In this document: positions 1 through 8,441 of the stretch, piece after piece | Layout of the letters: each line of letters begins with the position of its first letter | How positions within the stretch are numbered: position 1 is the stretch's first letter | Source: Isohypsibius dastychi | Taxonomy: Eukaryota > Tardigrada > Eutardigrada > Parachela > Isohypsibiidae | DNA: 16,149 nt | Direction: 5' to 3' | NCBI GenBank assembly: GCA_034696485.1 | Contig: JAQIWT010000702.1 | Coordinates: forward strand, 1-16,149 | The notes under the pieces: generated by a model | Databases searched by the model: none | What the model was told of the DNA's origin: nothing | The model's input: the letters and a program-made list of their open reading frames with translations, nothing else | Position numbers and translations under genes: made by a program

Positions 1-15
1 TCACATCCGGCGTTC

Positions 16-1840
16 TCACGAGTTTAAGAAAGTGCGAGGTATTATACATTGTTCAATCCTGTCCGGCAAACGCTTCCTGCAATCAAGGACGTAAGTCAAC
101 GATCAAAGAACACCATCAGAAACGGAAATTCAGTCGAACGCACGTTTTGTGGGTTTGTAACTGCATGTCATATCGTAACTTTGTTTTCAACAGTGCATCA
201 GTTGCCAGTTCCAGTTTCGTTAAAATGGCATCCGCATGAAGAGATCGAGACATTATTGAATTCTTCAGTATCTCCATGTAATGATCGTGCATTGAACGGA
301 GTAATTCAGCTCCACTGATTGATCTACCACCTAGAACAAAGGTCAAGTGCGACACTCGTGATTCAGGGGCAAAAATTACAATAATCGTACCAGGGGAACA
401 AATTCTGGCTGCGACAAAAACATAAAGCTCGGCCATGGTCAGTTCAAGCTGATTGATCAAGGCAAATGTCGTCAAGCACATCCGGAGGTATTCGTTGTTC
501 ACAACCTGATCCGCCCAATAACGACAAAAATGGAGCCGCTTCTTGCCGACGAAATAATACAATTCTCGGTTTTGAACATAAGGAGCTGTATGAATCTACG
601 GAGAAAAATACGGATATTGTTCAGGAAATCACGCTGGCAGCTAGAAAAAGGCTGACACATATTATTTCCACAAATTTGTCCTGAACAATAGCTTCTTTTT
701 CCTTCCGACTGAACTTTTCGAAACCAGGCAGACTATCCACGAAAGCGACACAGAGATCGGGCTTCTCTTGGGCAGAAAACGTCATTTCCTCCACGAACTC
801 GTCAAATGAACACTCAGGTTGAGACTAAGAAACCCAAAGAAAATTGCATTTCCAGAAAAACAAATTGAGTGATCTCATACCGGAATCTTGTTTGCTGATA
901 ATGCTCCATGCATAAAAGCACTGTATTGATGAACTTCCTCGCCAAAGGTGAGCCAAGCTGCATTCTCCACTGATCGCAGCGAGCTGTTCAGAAACTCCTT
1001 TCGCTCGCCAAGATAAGAATCGAATGGTCGCAGTCCGGGCGGAATAAAGTGATCGTATCCGGCTCGAGAATTATTCAAGAGTCGTGGTCCGGCAATTAAC
1101 GATCCCGAATCCATCGGCAGTGAAGGAGTTTCTTGAAAAATACTGACGTTACGCTGATTGAGCGGTGCTATAATAACTGAACAATTTCCATCGCGTATAT
1201 CATCTTTCTTTGGGTTACCTAAATTCAAACCTCGTCATGTCAATTCAAAATAAACGCATCGCCGCGAGGGTTAATAAGAACTACGCACCGTTGGCACGAG
1301 ATTCGAATACTGAGTGGAATCTGATCACAGAGTCTGTAGAGGACGGGTTCTTTTGCGGTTCCGGTATTTGTTCTTGCGGCTGATTAGCGAATGTCTGCGT
1401 TTCGTCAGGTTTCTTTCTGGAGTTTTTTACAGCTGTAAGAAAAGTCGAAAAAACTAAACATGTCAAAATGATTATAATCAAAATGAGGATTACCGGCCAC
1501 CGTCATTCCCGCTCGCAAACATGCTTGATATCTGCATGCTTTACAACGTGGGACATTTTTGGTTTGGCTGGATGAAGCGACGGAAGTTATGTCACATCTT
1601 TCTCCCAGAAAACATCTGTAGCGCTGACTCGAATCTACGCTGCGCTTGAAGAAAATCTGAATCAAGCGAAAAAACATTGTCAATTATAGAAAGAAATCCG
1701 AATAAAATCGAGCATCATACAGCACATCCTCCGCAACATGCAGCGTTATAGTTAATCCGAGAATTAGGGATTCCGCAAACTGCGCACCGAGTTGGTCGAC
1801 CAAGCTCATTCCTGGTTGGCAATCTGTGTTTGTCATCCAT
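16..1840 (-). CDS. Nuclear hormone receptor (divergent, nematode-type)
   Basis: Ligand-regulated or orphan transcription factor acting in the nucleus. Exons I can join in phase, in coding order: 1840-1721, 1656-1494, 1432-1289, 1218-881 (or from 1230), 824-633, 595-391, 330-144, 76-16, giving 469 residues. If the last intron is not removed, exon 330-116 ends at a TGA and gives 458 residues. The start ATG (1838-1840) has an in-frame TGA just upstream. Residues 19-39 form zinc finger 1 (C19, C22, C36, C39), followed by IFFKRSV across a 64-nt phase-0 intron. Finger 2 uses C55, C61, C78 and C81 and ends CRYQACLRAGM. The ligand-binding domain includes FVDSLPGFEKFSRKEKEA in helix 3/4 and a late ELLRSMHDHYMEILK helix. 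A hinge of about 140 residues separates the domains. Odd points: the P-box reads CGGCA, finger 2 has a 16-residue loop, and introns of 37 and 60 nt are inferred. The class is firm; the last exon and any upstream exons are not. Confidence 0.88.
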
Positions 1841-2048
1841 CTTTCAAAACAACCAGAAATATGCATCTCGAGAACAACCACAATCTGGGAGCCAACTCGC
1901 CATTGCCGATGTTCCGCAGCAATGTGCAGAATCTGTGTTTCATCCACTGAATACAAAATGAAAACAAAAGGAACTGAACTCGATGAGGTATCGATAAGAA
2001 ACAGAACAGCTGCACCTGCACCGCACCACGTGCCGATCAGCGTGTGAG

Positions 2049-2056
2049 TGACGTCA
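2049..2056. promoter_or_regulatory. CRE-like palindrome TGACGTCA upstream of the receptor gene
   Basis: A perfect 8-bp cAMP-response-element palindrome lies about 210 bp upstream of the receptor start codon, in the short gap before the next minus-strand gene. CREB/ATF-type bZIP factors bind this word. Function is inferred only from the word and its position; a single octamer can occur by chance. Confidence 0.25.
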
Positions 2057-2062
2057 AACAAT

Positions 2063-2153
2063 TACGTCTCCGCCAAATAGTTCAATCCACTTCTGCCTGT
2101 TTACTCAGTCATTCGATAGGGCGCAGAGGCTTGAACTTTTTGGCGGAGACGTA
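2063..2153. repeat. Inverted repeat, 23-bp arms, 45-nt loop
   Basis: Arms 2063-2085 and 2131-2153 are reverse complements with one mismatch; the core is TACGTCTCCGCCAAA against TTTGGCGGAGACGTA. The right arm falls in the last codons of the putative gene ending at 2109; the left arm lies just beyond its stop. Transcribed from either strand, this would fold into a long hairpin. It could be a 3' processing or stability element, a small foldback element, or a recent local inverted duplication. Confidence 0.8.
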
Positions 2154-2625
2154 GTAGGAGTAGGTATCAACGGACCTCATTTGCTTGCTTCCGAGTCCGA
2201 CATCGATCAGAGTAAGATTCGAGTCCGGTGGTACGTACGTATGTTCAAACTTTACGATATTTGCAGAATCCTTGACAAGATCAAAATAACGGAAAAAAAC
2301 CAGTTTTTTGATGAAAATAATCCACTTTAAACTGTCTGGCTGACTGTCGTAAACGAAAACTACGTAGTTCACGAAAAAAGGATACGCTAGCTTTGCTAGA
2401 GTACTCGTACTGATTGCAGGCACCGCCACCGTTCTTTTCGGTTAAAACGCATAGGTCTGCTTTTGGGTCACTGTGGTAGAAACGAAAAAAAACAAGTTTC
2501 TAAGAGAATCACCAGGAGCGATACGGCCGAAAGCAACATTTCCGGACAAATTCTTCGGATTTTGCTACTGACCTTTCCGAACAATAAGGGTATTTCACGA
2601 GGTTAGATGTTTTATCGGAATTCAT
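2109..2625 (-). CDS. Putative short gene of unknown family
   Basis: I do not recognise this protein. A phase-consistent model in coding order is 2625-2573, 2470-2386, 2343-2326 and 2270-2109, giving 105 residues and ending at TGA. The donor GTCAGT after the first exon and the acceptor TTTCTACCACAG before the second are good, and the join restores one frame reading YPYCSESDPKADLCVLTEKN. The second exon has two cysteines and the last exon reads in a normal protein-like way (for example FEHTYVPPDSNLTLIDVG). The 18-nt third exon and its 42- and 55-nt introns are the weakest part; a single intron 2385-2271 would also keep phase. There is no signal peptide in the model, so a further 5' exon may be missing. 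It lies head to tail with the receptor, 268 bp from its start. It could instead be decayed coding sequence. Confidence 0.33.
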
Positions 2626-3367
2626 GCCAGACCCAGTTATAAGATCAGATCAGCTTCCCTGAGAAATTTCGAAGCTCCTCGAAAATTTGTCCAGCTGTCA
2701 AAAACCAAGCAATTCTGTGACATATATCAGTGCGCATGGACCGGCTGTTCGTAGAGGCCAACTGCAATTCCGACATACAGTACAATACTGGAATACATGA
2801 AGATTAATAACTCAAATTCGTACGAAAACGGTCGCGCAGCAAAGAAACTTGTTCTCGAACTTACATTCGAAATAATGTCAGGACTCACAAATCAACGGAC
2901 TACTCAGCAGGCATTCTTTGGTCCGTTCCTGCGTGCACCAGGACCATGGATGCCTTGACAACGGGACCAGAGCAGGACCATGGTCCTCACGAAAAGGACC
3001 AATGGTCCAGCTTGTTTTGCCGTTTTCTCCTTATTGGGCTTGCTCTCATTAATTTTGAAATGAAACATCTGTGTGAGTTTCTCGCAGACATCTCGAAAAC
3101 ACAGTTCAAAACGTTTTCAATCCGATATCTCCCGACTCACGCCTACCAGGTAGGTGAGTTTTCGAGTTTCATTCCTTTTTGGTCGCAACTCGTTTGTCTA
3201 AGTAATACTCAGTGAAAAAATCTGAGCGGAGCTACGTACAGCTTGTCTATTAATACCAAGTGTCACCTGTGCACAAACCGCAAGAGATCCGCCATTCGCT
3301 AGATTCCCAGAAATAAACAACACGTAGAAAAACAATTGAAAGAAGTGTAGAAAATTAATTATTGACA
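2626..3367. other. Region without a supported gene
   Basis: This is the gap between the Shisa-like gene's stop codon and the putative gene at 2109-2625. It should hold the Shisa-like 3' UTR and the next gene's promoter. A 23-codon minus-strand frame beginning near 2798 resembles a signal peptide, but I could not splice it in phase to the downstream exons. The plus-strand frame from 2946 is built partly from GGACCA words and ends in low-complexity sequence, so I do not call it a gene. Confidence 0.5.
2919..3008. repeat. Cluster of seven GGACCA/TGGTCC words
   Basis: Seven copies lie within 90 bp: 2919-2924 (TGGTCC), 2941-2946, 2964-2969 and 2975-2980 (GGACCA), 2981-2986 (TGGTCC), 2996-3001 (GGACCA) and 3003-3008 (TGGTCC). 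Two adjacent opposed pairs form palindromes: AGGACCATGGTCCT at 2974-2987 and GGACCA-A-TGGTCC at 2996-3008. The regular use of both orientations suggests a protein-binding array or a locally amplified short repeat. Confidence 0.75.
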
Positions 3368-6191
3368 TCAGGATTTGGTATATGCGGACTGGAATTCCGG
3401 ATTGTAAGGTGGTGGTGCTCCGGTCATATTAAGTGGTCGCGTTGATGATGTGACGGTTGTGGTAGGAACTTGCGTGCAAAACACAAACAAACATCTTTTC
3501 GTGCCACAAATACGGTAACAACAAGAAAATCAAGTGAGTAGCAGAGAGATGCAAAGAGTCGAGAGCCGTTGAAAAGAAACGCTACCGAGTTTGTTCTTCT
3601 AAGCATTCTGGCCGACTTTACCAAATGCAACAGTGTGATGTTGGGTGATGACCCTTTTCCTCCCGCGAAAGCAACAAATGCCAGAGCACCAACAGCAACA
3701 GATCATCATTAACAACAAGATCACCTGAAGGAACAAAGAAACTGGTCAAGGAACATGGAAGGTCATTCTTACGGAGGTCGCTCGGTTTCGATGTCGATCG
3801 TGTCTCCGCTTCCGGTTAATCACTTACCAATCCTCCAACGAGCTGAAAGAAAACAAGAAATTAGAGTCGGTCAGAAAGGTGGTTAGGTTGGAATCAGACC
3901 ACACTTAAGGTCGGTCGTAAGTGTTGCTTCATGTTACTTACAATTCCGATGATGGCTCCGACGGGAATGGGCAAGCTGAAAGATTAATTCTCATATTTAA
4001 ACGTTATCTATCTTACTGGATACGCAGTTAAAAAAAAGAGTTATCAAAGTATGGTAAAACAAAACTTCAGAAGCGGACATACTTTTGCGGATCCATCCCC
4101 AATTTGAATGCAGCCCAGTCAGACCTAAAAAACACTTTCGTCAAAAACCGGGAGGTACGACGACCAATCGTCAAAAAGTCCTCAACCATTTGCAGCAATA
4201 CGGAATCCCGATGTTGTTCTTGCAACAGTACGAAAAGCTACCCTGATCGGATAGCTCGGTGTAGGCATTCGTGAACAAATTCGGGCAACTGAGAATACCG
4301 CAGTCCGTGGCAGAGGTTCCTGAAACCAGAAAACACCAAGTGAGACTACAACACCAAAAAAAAATGAAATGAAGTAAAACCATATTTTGACCATGGATTT
4401 CAGTACAGTGTCTACTACATTTTAATACAGCTTAATTTACAGTGTATTGTTTAATGCTTCCTAATTGTTCCTAATGCTTCCTAATGCTTCCTAACGTTTT
4501 ATACTTAATTCTCTAATCTAGCCGCGAAAACACGCTCCACTATCAGCATATTTTTCCCGTCAGGAAAAAACTAAGAATGACGGGATAATCAACCAGATAA
4601 TCAACATCAGGAATTTTAAAACCAAAAACGAGCCGTACTACATAATAACAATGTCCTAACCACACAAACATTGGCACAGAATATTGAACGGCAAAAAAGA
4701 TGTTGACTACTAAACGATTTTCCCTTCATAATTTACGCAAGTTCCGTGAAGAAGAACCGGATGGATTCATATTGAGAAAAAAGCCAACAGCTGACATTTA
4801 CATATTTCTTGAACTTGTTACCATAATAAATTCTTGACTCTATTGGCGGTTGTGGAGTATGGCGTCATGATTCGCAAAAGTGCTTAAAATACACCTAACG
4901 ACAATTAACAGGACAAAACAACTGGAGTTTTTCTCTGAACGACCTCGGTAAAGCTCTCGTCAAACGCCAGAACAACGACATGCTTTAATCGAGTGTCACT
5001 GAGGAGAAGCGTGCTTTCTAAGTTGATAACATTATCGCAATAAAAAAAGGTAGTTCGTGATGGTTCTACAAAAGAATCTGAACCTCAGTATTTTCGGTTA
5101 CCGCAGTCAGTCAGACACGTGATTTTTCGTTCAAGAAATTTTCCAGGTTTGCAATGGCTTTGTGAGGTGACGGATCTGGCAACTATCGATTTACCGGTAT
5201 TGATCAAGAAAGACGTTATTCCAATTAATGTTCTGCTTCGGCACAGATCATTTGTTACCAAAGCCGCTGATCCCCGCCATAAAACTGCTCATGTTTCCGA
5301 TGAGAATGTCAAAAAAAACATTATCCGGTTGAATTAAATAATGACTTCCGTCAGTTAAGTTTACATCGTCTCAATTTCTAGACGGTAAAAGGGCAAAAAA
5401 AGCTCCAACAAGAAGCTGTTCTTCCATTCCGAGTACCGACCCATCCTATTCCATGAAGTCGTCAAATTTAGAATAAATGCTCAAAATCTTAACCAATATT
5501 TTTGACATGCCTGATGCTTCATTCAGGTGCGAATGCACGTGGATTACAAGAAATATCGATTCACTCACTAACAGGATCGAAAAAGCTTGAGATATCGAAC
5601 CCAACAGGGAAAGCAAGTTGATTATCAATTGCACCTGTTATTCTCGTCTATAAAGTCAAAAATAACCGCTCGTAAAATGAGCACAATAACCTATACCAAT
5701 CTTGAAATATAAATCCCCTTAGTGGTGTTTTGAAATCAAATACAGCTCTTGCCTGACACTCCAAATTCTAAAACAATCCTCGGCATTCGATATTACGGCG
5801 AAATAATGCTGTAGATCACGAAGCGTGACCACGAACCACCAAACCTGTTCTTGATGAAAGAAACCGCTGAAAGCGGAAATATCGTAAATAAACATTAATG
5901 CCGACAGTTTAACGGCTAACTTTTAACGTGTACGGCGCTACAATTTTCCAGATATGATTTTATTGGGCTGCTAGATTTAAGCTTATATGCTTGCTGTTAT
6001 ATCGAAATAAATATATGATAAACTTGAACGCAAAATTCAAAAAGGAAGCTGGCGGAAGTAGAATACGCGGTCATCTGTAGCCAACCTTGTAATGTACATA
6101 TACCAGTATCGATTTTACCAGTCTTACCTGCAATCATGGTCAGCACACCAATGACGACAGCAACTGCGGAAAGAGGCATCGTATCAAGCAT
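3368..6191 (-). CDS. Shisa/STMC6-type cysteine-rich single-pass membrane protein
   Basis: Probable type I membrane adaptor of the secretory pathway or plasma membrane. Exons in coding order: 6191-6128, 4319-4187, 4124-4083, 3975-3942, 3842-3828, 3724-3622, 3468-3368, all joining in phase, 163 residues. Residues 1-25 are a signal peptide (PLSAVAVVIGVLTMIAGTSA). Residues 26-66 carry the Shisa-like cysteines C28, C33, C53/C54 and C63/C64 with the YCC...YCC pattern. Residues 84-108 are a transmembrane helix, followed by a cysteine cluster (C105-C107, C109, C113/C114) and a basic RGRKR stop-transfer. The tail ends GAPPPYNPEFQSAYTKS, with a PPPY WW-binding site at 149-152. Such cysteines, one helix and a PPxY tail are typical of the Shisa/VOPP1/WBP1-like superfamily. 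Exon 3842-3828 is only 15 nt and lies inside the helix. An alternative in-frame ATG at 4383 reads through the first acceptor. Family assignment is good at superfamily level; the ligand or partner is unknown. Confidence 0.86.
4451..4500. repeat. Short tandem repeat, 10-bp unit CTAATGCTTC
   Basis: Four 10-bp units in register at 4451-4490 (the first starts TTAATG, the second reads CTAATTGTTC) plus a partial fifth unit. A minisatellite-like array in the first intron of the Shisa-like gene, useful mainly as a length polymorphism. Confidence 0.8.
5147..5337 (+). pseudogene. Exon-like open segment, possibly a gene remnant
   Basis: After a good acceptor (AAATTTTCCAG) the plus strand stays open for 63 codons to TAA. 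The composition is protein-like, for example LQWLCEVTDLATIDLPVLIK then HKTAHVSDENVKKN. About 160 bp upstream, 4912-4988 is another acceptor-led open frame (GQNNWSFSLNDLGKALVKRQ). I recognise no family and found no start exon, so this could be the tail of a nested plus-strand gene, a decayed copy, or chance. It lies antisense within the Shisa-like first intron. Confidence 0.2.
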
Positions 6192-6255
6192 TTTCCAGGA
6201 TCTGGATAATCAGAACAGGGACGAGGATGAAGATGACAGAGCCTGGAAAGCAAAA
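6192..6255 (-). promoter_or_regulatory. 5' UTR and 3' splice acceptor before the Shisa-like start
   Basis: On the minus strand a strong acceptor, TTTTGCTTTCCAG, ends at 6243, and 51 nt later the Shisa-like ATG begins at 6191. In a nematode this position would fit either a spliced-leader trans-splice site or the acceptor of a 5' UTR intron. No matching upstream coding exon was found, which favours one of those two over an internal coding exon. Confidence 0.35.
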
Positions 6256-6860
6256 CAAACAAAATGTGCATGGATTCTCCTCATATTATATCGATCACAT
6301 AGACACAATCTCTACTTTTTACGGAATACCAAAGATCAAATCAAACGGAAAAAATTGTGAAATTCATAGCTCCAACAAGAAACACATAAAGAAATGCATG
6401 AAGAAACACAAAGACACGCAATAAAAATTCATTTTTACCGTTCTCCCTCAAAATCGGGTCAAGGAAAGATGGCTCGCCGATGGGCAAGTAATACGGCAAT
6501 CGAAAGATTATTGCGTTGCTCGAGATGTGCGAATGGATTGGGAATGCAAATGAAAGCAAACGGGATGTTCTGCTCGAAATGAAACTGCGAAAGAGAATCT
6601 CCTCGCCGCTTTGAAAACAAGGGGCTCCTTCCTGCGCGGCACAAGCTCCAATTGAAAGAGAAGAAATCGATTTTAAATCTTCCGGAGCAGCCAGCCAATG
6701 CACGCAGTTGTGAGGATTCAGAGAAAACAAAATCTTGGCAGCCGGCCACAACTGATAACAACAGAAGCGCCTCTCTGGGAAAATCGAACTACGGTAGCTA
6801 GCCGCTGGGAGGGGTCAGTCAAGGTGAGCCCACGTCATTCGTCCATACAGCTACGTAACG

Positions 6861-6957
6861 CAACGCACCAAGAATACTGGAGACCAGAATTGGGCGCTGC
6901 ATAAAGATCTGAGAAAGCGATAACAGCAGGACCCGGTTCGATAGAGAAGTCAGAGAG
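6861..6957 (+). repeat. Left arm of a diverged inverted repeat
   Basis: Pairs with 7588-7680 on the opposite strand. The core ACCAGAATTGGGCGCT (6883-6898) is a perfect 16-bp match to the reverse complement of 7640-7655. Flanking matches continue on both sides: CAAGAATACT against CAAGAATATT outward, and GGACCCGGTTCGATAG against GGACCCGTTTTTGATAG inward. Weaker similarity may continue outward to about 6830. This fits a terminal inverted repeat of an old DNA transposon or MITE. Confidence 0.65.
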
Positions 6958-7587
6958 GAATTTGCGCGAAACAATGGGGTTACAATGCAAAACAAATTGC
7001 ACTGGCCGACGAAGTCATTATAAAAAAATTTAAAAAATATGACCCGGATGGCTGAAAAATCTAGTTTTTTTGGTAAAAGAAGCAAACTTGTGCCAAACAT
7101 AGTGGACTTGAGATAAATCAAAAATGACGTTGAGGAACACGCGATTATATCGCATTCGCATTGTGTGTTTCAACAATGAGAACGAGTAACACATCGTCAG
7201 ACTGATTGTTTTTATGGCCGTGCGGTAGTGTCAAAGGGAGAAAAGAAGGAGAAGGGGTTCACCAGCCTGTCTTTCAGTCATCCAATTCTGCGTCAAGAAG
7301 CAGATCGGGAACAATAAGACCTGTTAGCACATGCCTGGTGAGGAAAGACACATTGCTGCTCTATTGTTACACTCAATTGCATGATTACCATGTTATTTAC
7401 TTGTTGAATAGAAAATGCAAATCATTTTTTCCTGATCAGCCAACACCAGCTAAAAATAAAATGCGTTCATTGAAAATAACTAATTCTATCGGCTATGCTG
7501 CCATATTTTTCATGAGATTTTAGTGCTTATAGTTCTTTTTATATCTTGGATTTGAGCTTTACCATCCTGTCTAGTCTCTTGATCGTG

Positions 7588-7680
7588 GTCTCTCTGTTTC
7601 CTATCAAAAACGGGTCCCGGCAATTAGGAGATGTTATCAAGCGCCCAATTCTGGTAACTCTAATATTCTTGAACGCACGC
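7588..7680 (-). repeat. Right arm of the diverged inverted repeat
   Basis: Reverse-strand partner of the arm at 6861-6957, with the perfect 16-bp core at 7640-7655. The 630 bp between the arms has no transposase-like frame, so an internal-deletion derivative (MITE) is more likely than an autonomous element. I could not define target-site duplications because the outer ends are too diverged. Confidence 0.65.
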
Positions 7681-8441
7681 AAGTGAGTTGAGCCCTACGG
7701 GACGAAGATGACCGGCAAAAGATCGGTATCGTCTATGAACGATGTAAACCGTTAATCCTGAAATTGCGAAAAGACTTGTCTCCTGCGAAGGATAATTTGG
7801 TATGAGTCCGATTTCGCATGCCATCCATTTGGGCGCATACCGAACGAGAATATTTATGAAGGTAGCTTTTGCGCTTGGCGCAATTGCGTCACAGTAGTAG
7901 TTGCACGTAGCTTACGGCTTACGCCTACGCACCTTGTGCAAACACAAAACTTTGTTTGCGATTTTCGAGGTTGTCTTCTCTTTTACTCTTTCAGTTTTGA
8001 TCTCTCTCTTCGCTCTGTCGTTTCCGGTTTGGTTTCATATCTCGATTATGACTCTCAAGTTCTGTTTCCGCCAACTGCATTTTTATAGTTCATACATTGT
8101 CACAGTGTGGTAGCACTTGGTCTTCTTTTCCGTCCAATCATTTTTTCGTCCCCAAAAATCTCTCAAAGTTTTTGCGCATGTTACGACTGCGGTGCAGATA
8201 CACCTTGTCTTTTATGTCATCTTACCGGATGAAAGTAAGTTTCTGAATCTGCGATCTCAACACTGTACTCTAGAGCAAGTATGGATAGGAGGCCGTTGTG
8301 GCAGAGTTGGTTTCAACTGACTGATCCCTGTAGTGATCACAGTGTTTGGGTACAGGGTTCATTTGCGTCATTGGTGTTTTGATTTGATTCGTGTTGCTGG
8401 CAGTCTGTGATTATGATTAGTGAATGTACCCATGTTTCAGT

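Larger units (their letters stand above)
4320..6127 (-). other. Large first intron of the Shisa-like gene
   Basis: A 1.8-kb intron bounded by donor GTAAGAC (6127-6121) and acceptor TTTCTGGTTTCAG just above 4319, both phase 1. It holds the alternative start ATG at 4383, a 10-bp tandem repeat at 4451-4500, and two plus-strand exon-like open segments (4912-4988 and 5147-5337). The rest is AT-rich with no coding sequence I can support. Intron size and the presence of an alternative start make it a likely site for regulatory elements, but none is recognised. Confidence 0.6.
6192..8441. other. Divergent intergenic region
   Basis: Gap of 2.25 kb between the divergently transcribed Shisa-like and USP genes, so it probably holds both promoters. 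It contains the inverted-repeat pair near 6861-7680. It also has overlapping open frames on both strands at 6341-6900, of which a plus-strand frame at 6394-6800 is interrupted once by TGA at 6580-6582. The stretch 7900-8440 is T-rich with no coding signal. The cag at 8438-8440, just before the USP ATG, resembles a 3' acceptor, so part of this region may be USP 5' UTR intron. No RNA gene was recognised. Confidence 0.5.

Noticed and set aside
2727-2798. Minus-strand 23-codon signal-peptide-like frame
   Set aside because: It ends in a stop codon and none of its possible donors joins in phase to the exons at 2625 or 2470.
2946-3215. 89-codon plus-strand frame starting at ATG 2946
   Set aside because: Its beginning is made of GGACCA words and the rest shows no family pattern; no partner exon was found despite a donor-like GTAGGTGAG near 3150.
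6341-6751. 136-codon minus-strand open frame
   Set aside because: No family features, overlaps other open frames on both strands, and lies next to a repeat; I leave it as unassigned.
6925-6950. GGTTCGA resembling a tRNA B box
   Set aside because: No A box, acceptor stem or cloverleaf can be drawn around it, and the word belongs to the inverted-repeat arm.
7901-8320. Two hydrophobic open frames upstream of the USP gene
   Set aside because: The hydrophobic residues come from T-rich DNA (TTT/TTC/CTT codons); this looks like 5' UTR or intron sequence rather than a membrane protein.
8326-8357. Small inverted repeat CCCTGTA ... TACAGGG upstream of the USP gene
   Set aside because: Seven-bp arms with an 18-nt loop are expected by chance several times in a window this long.
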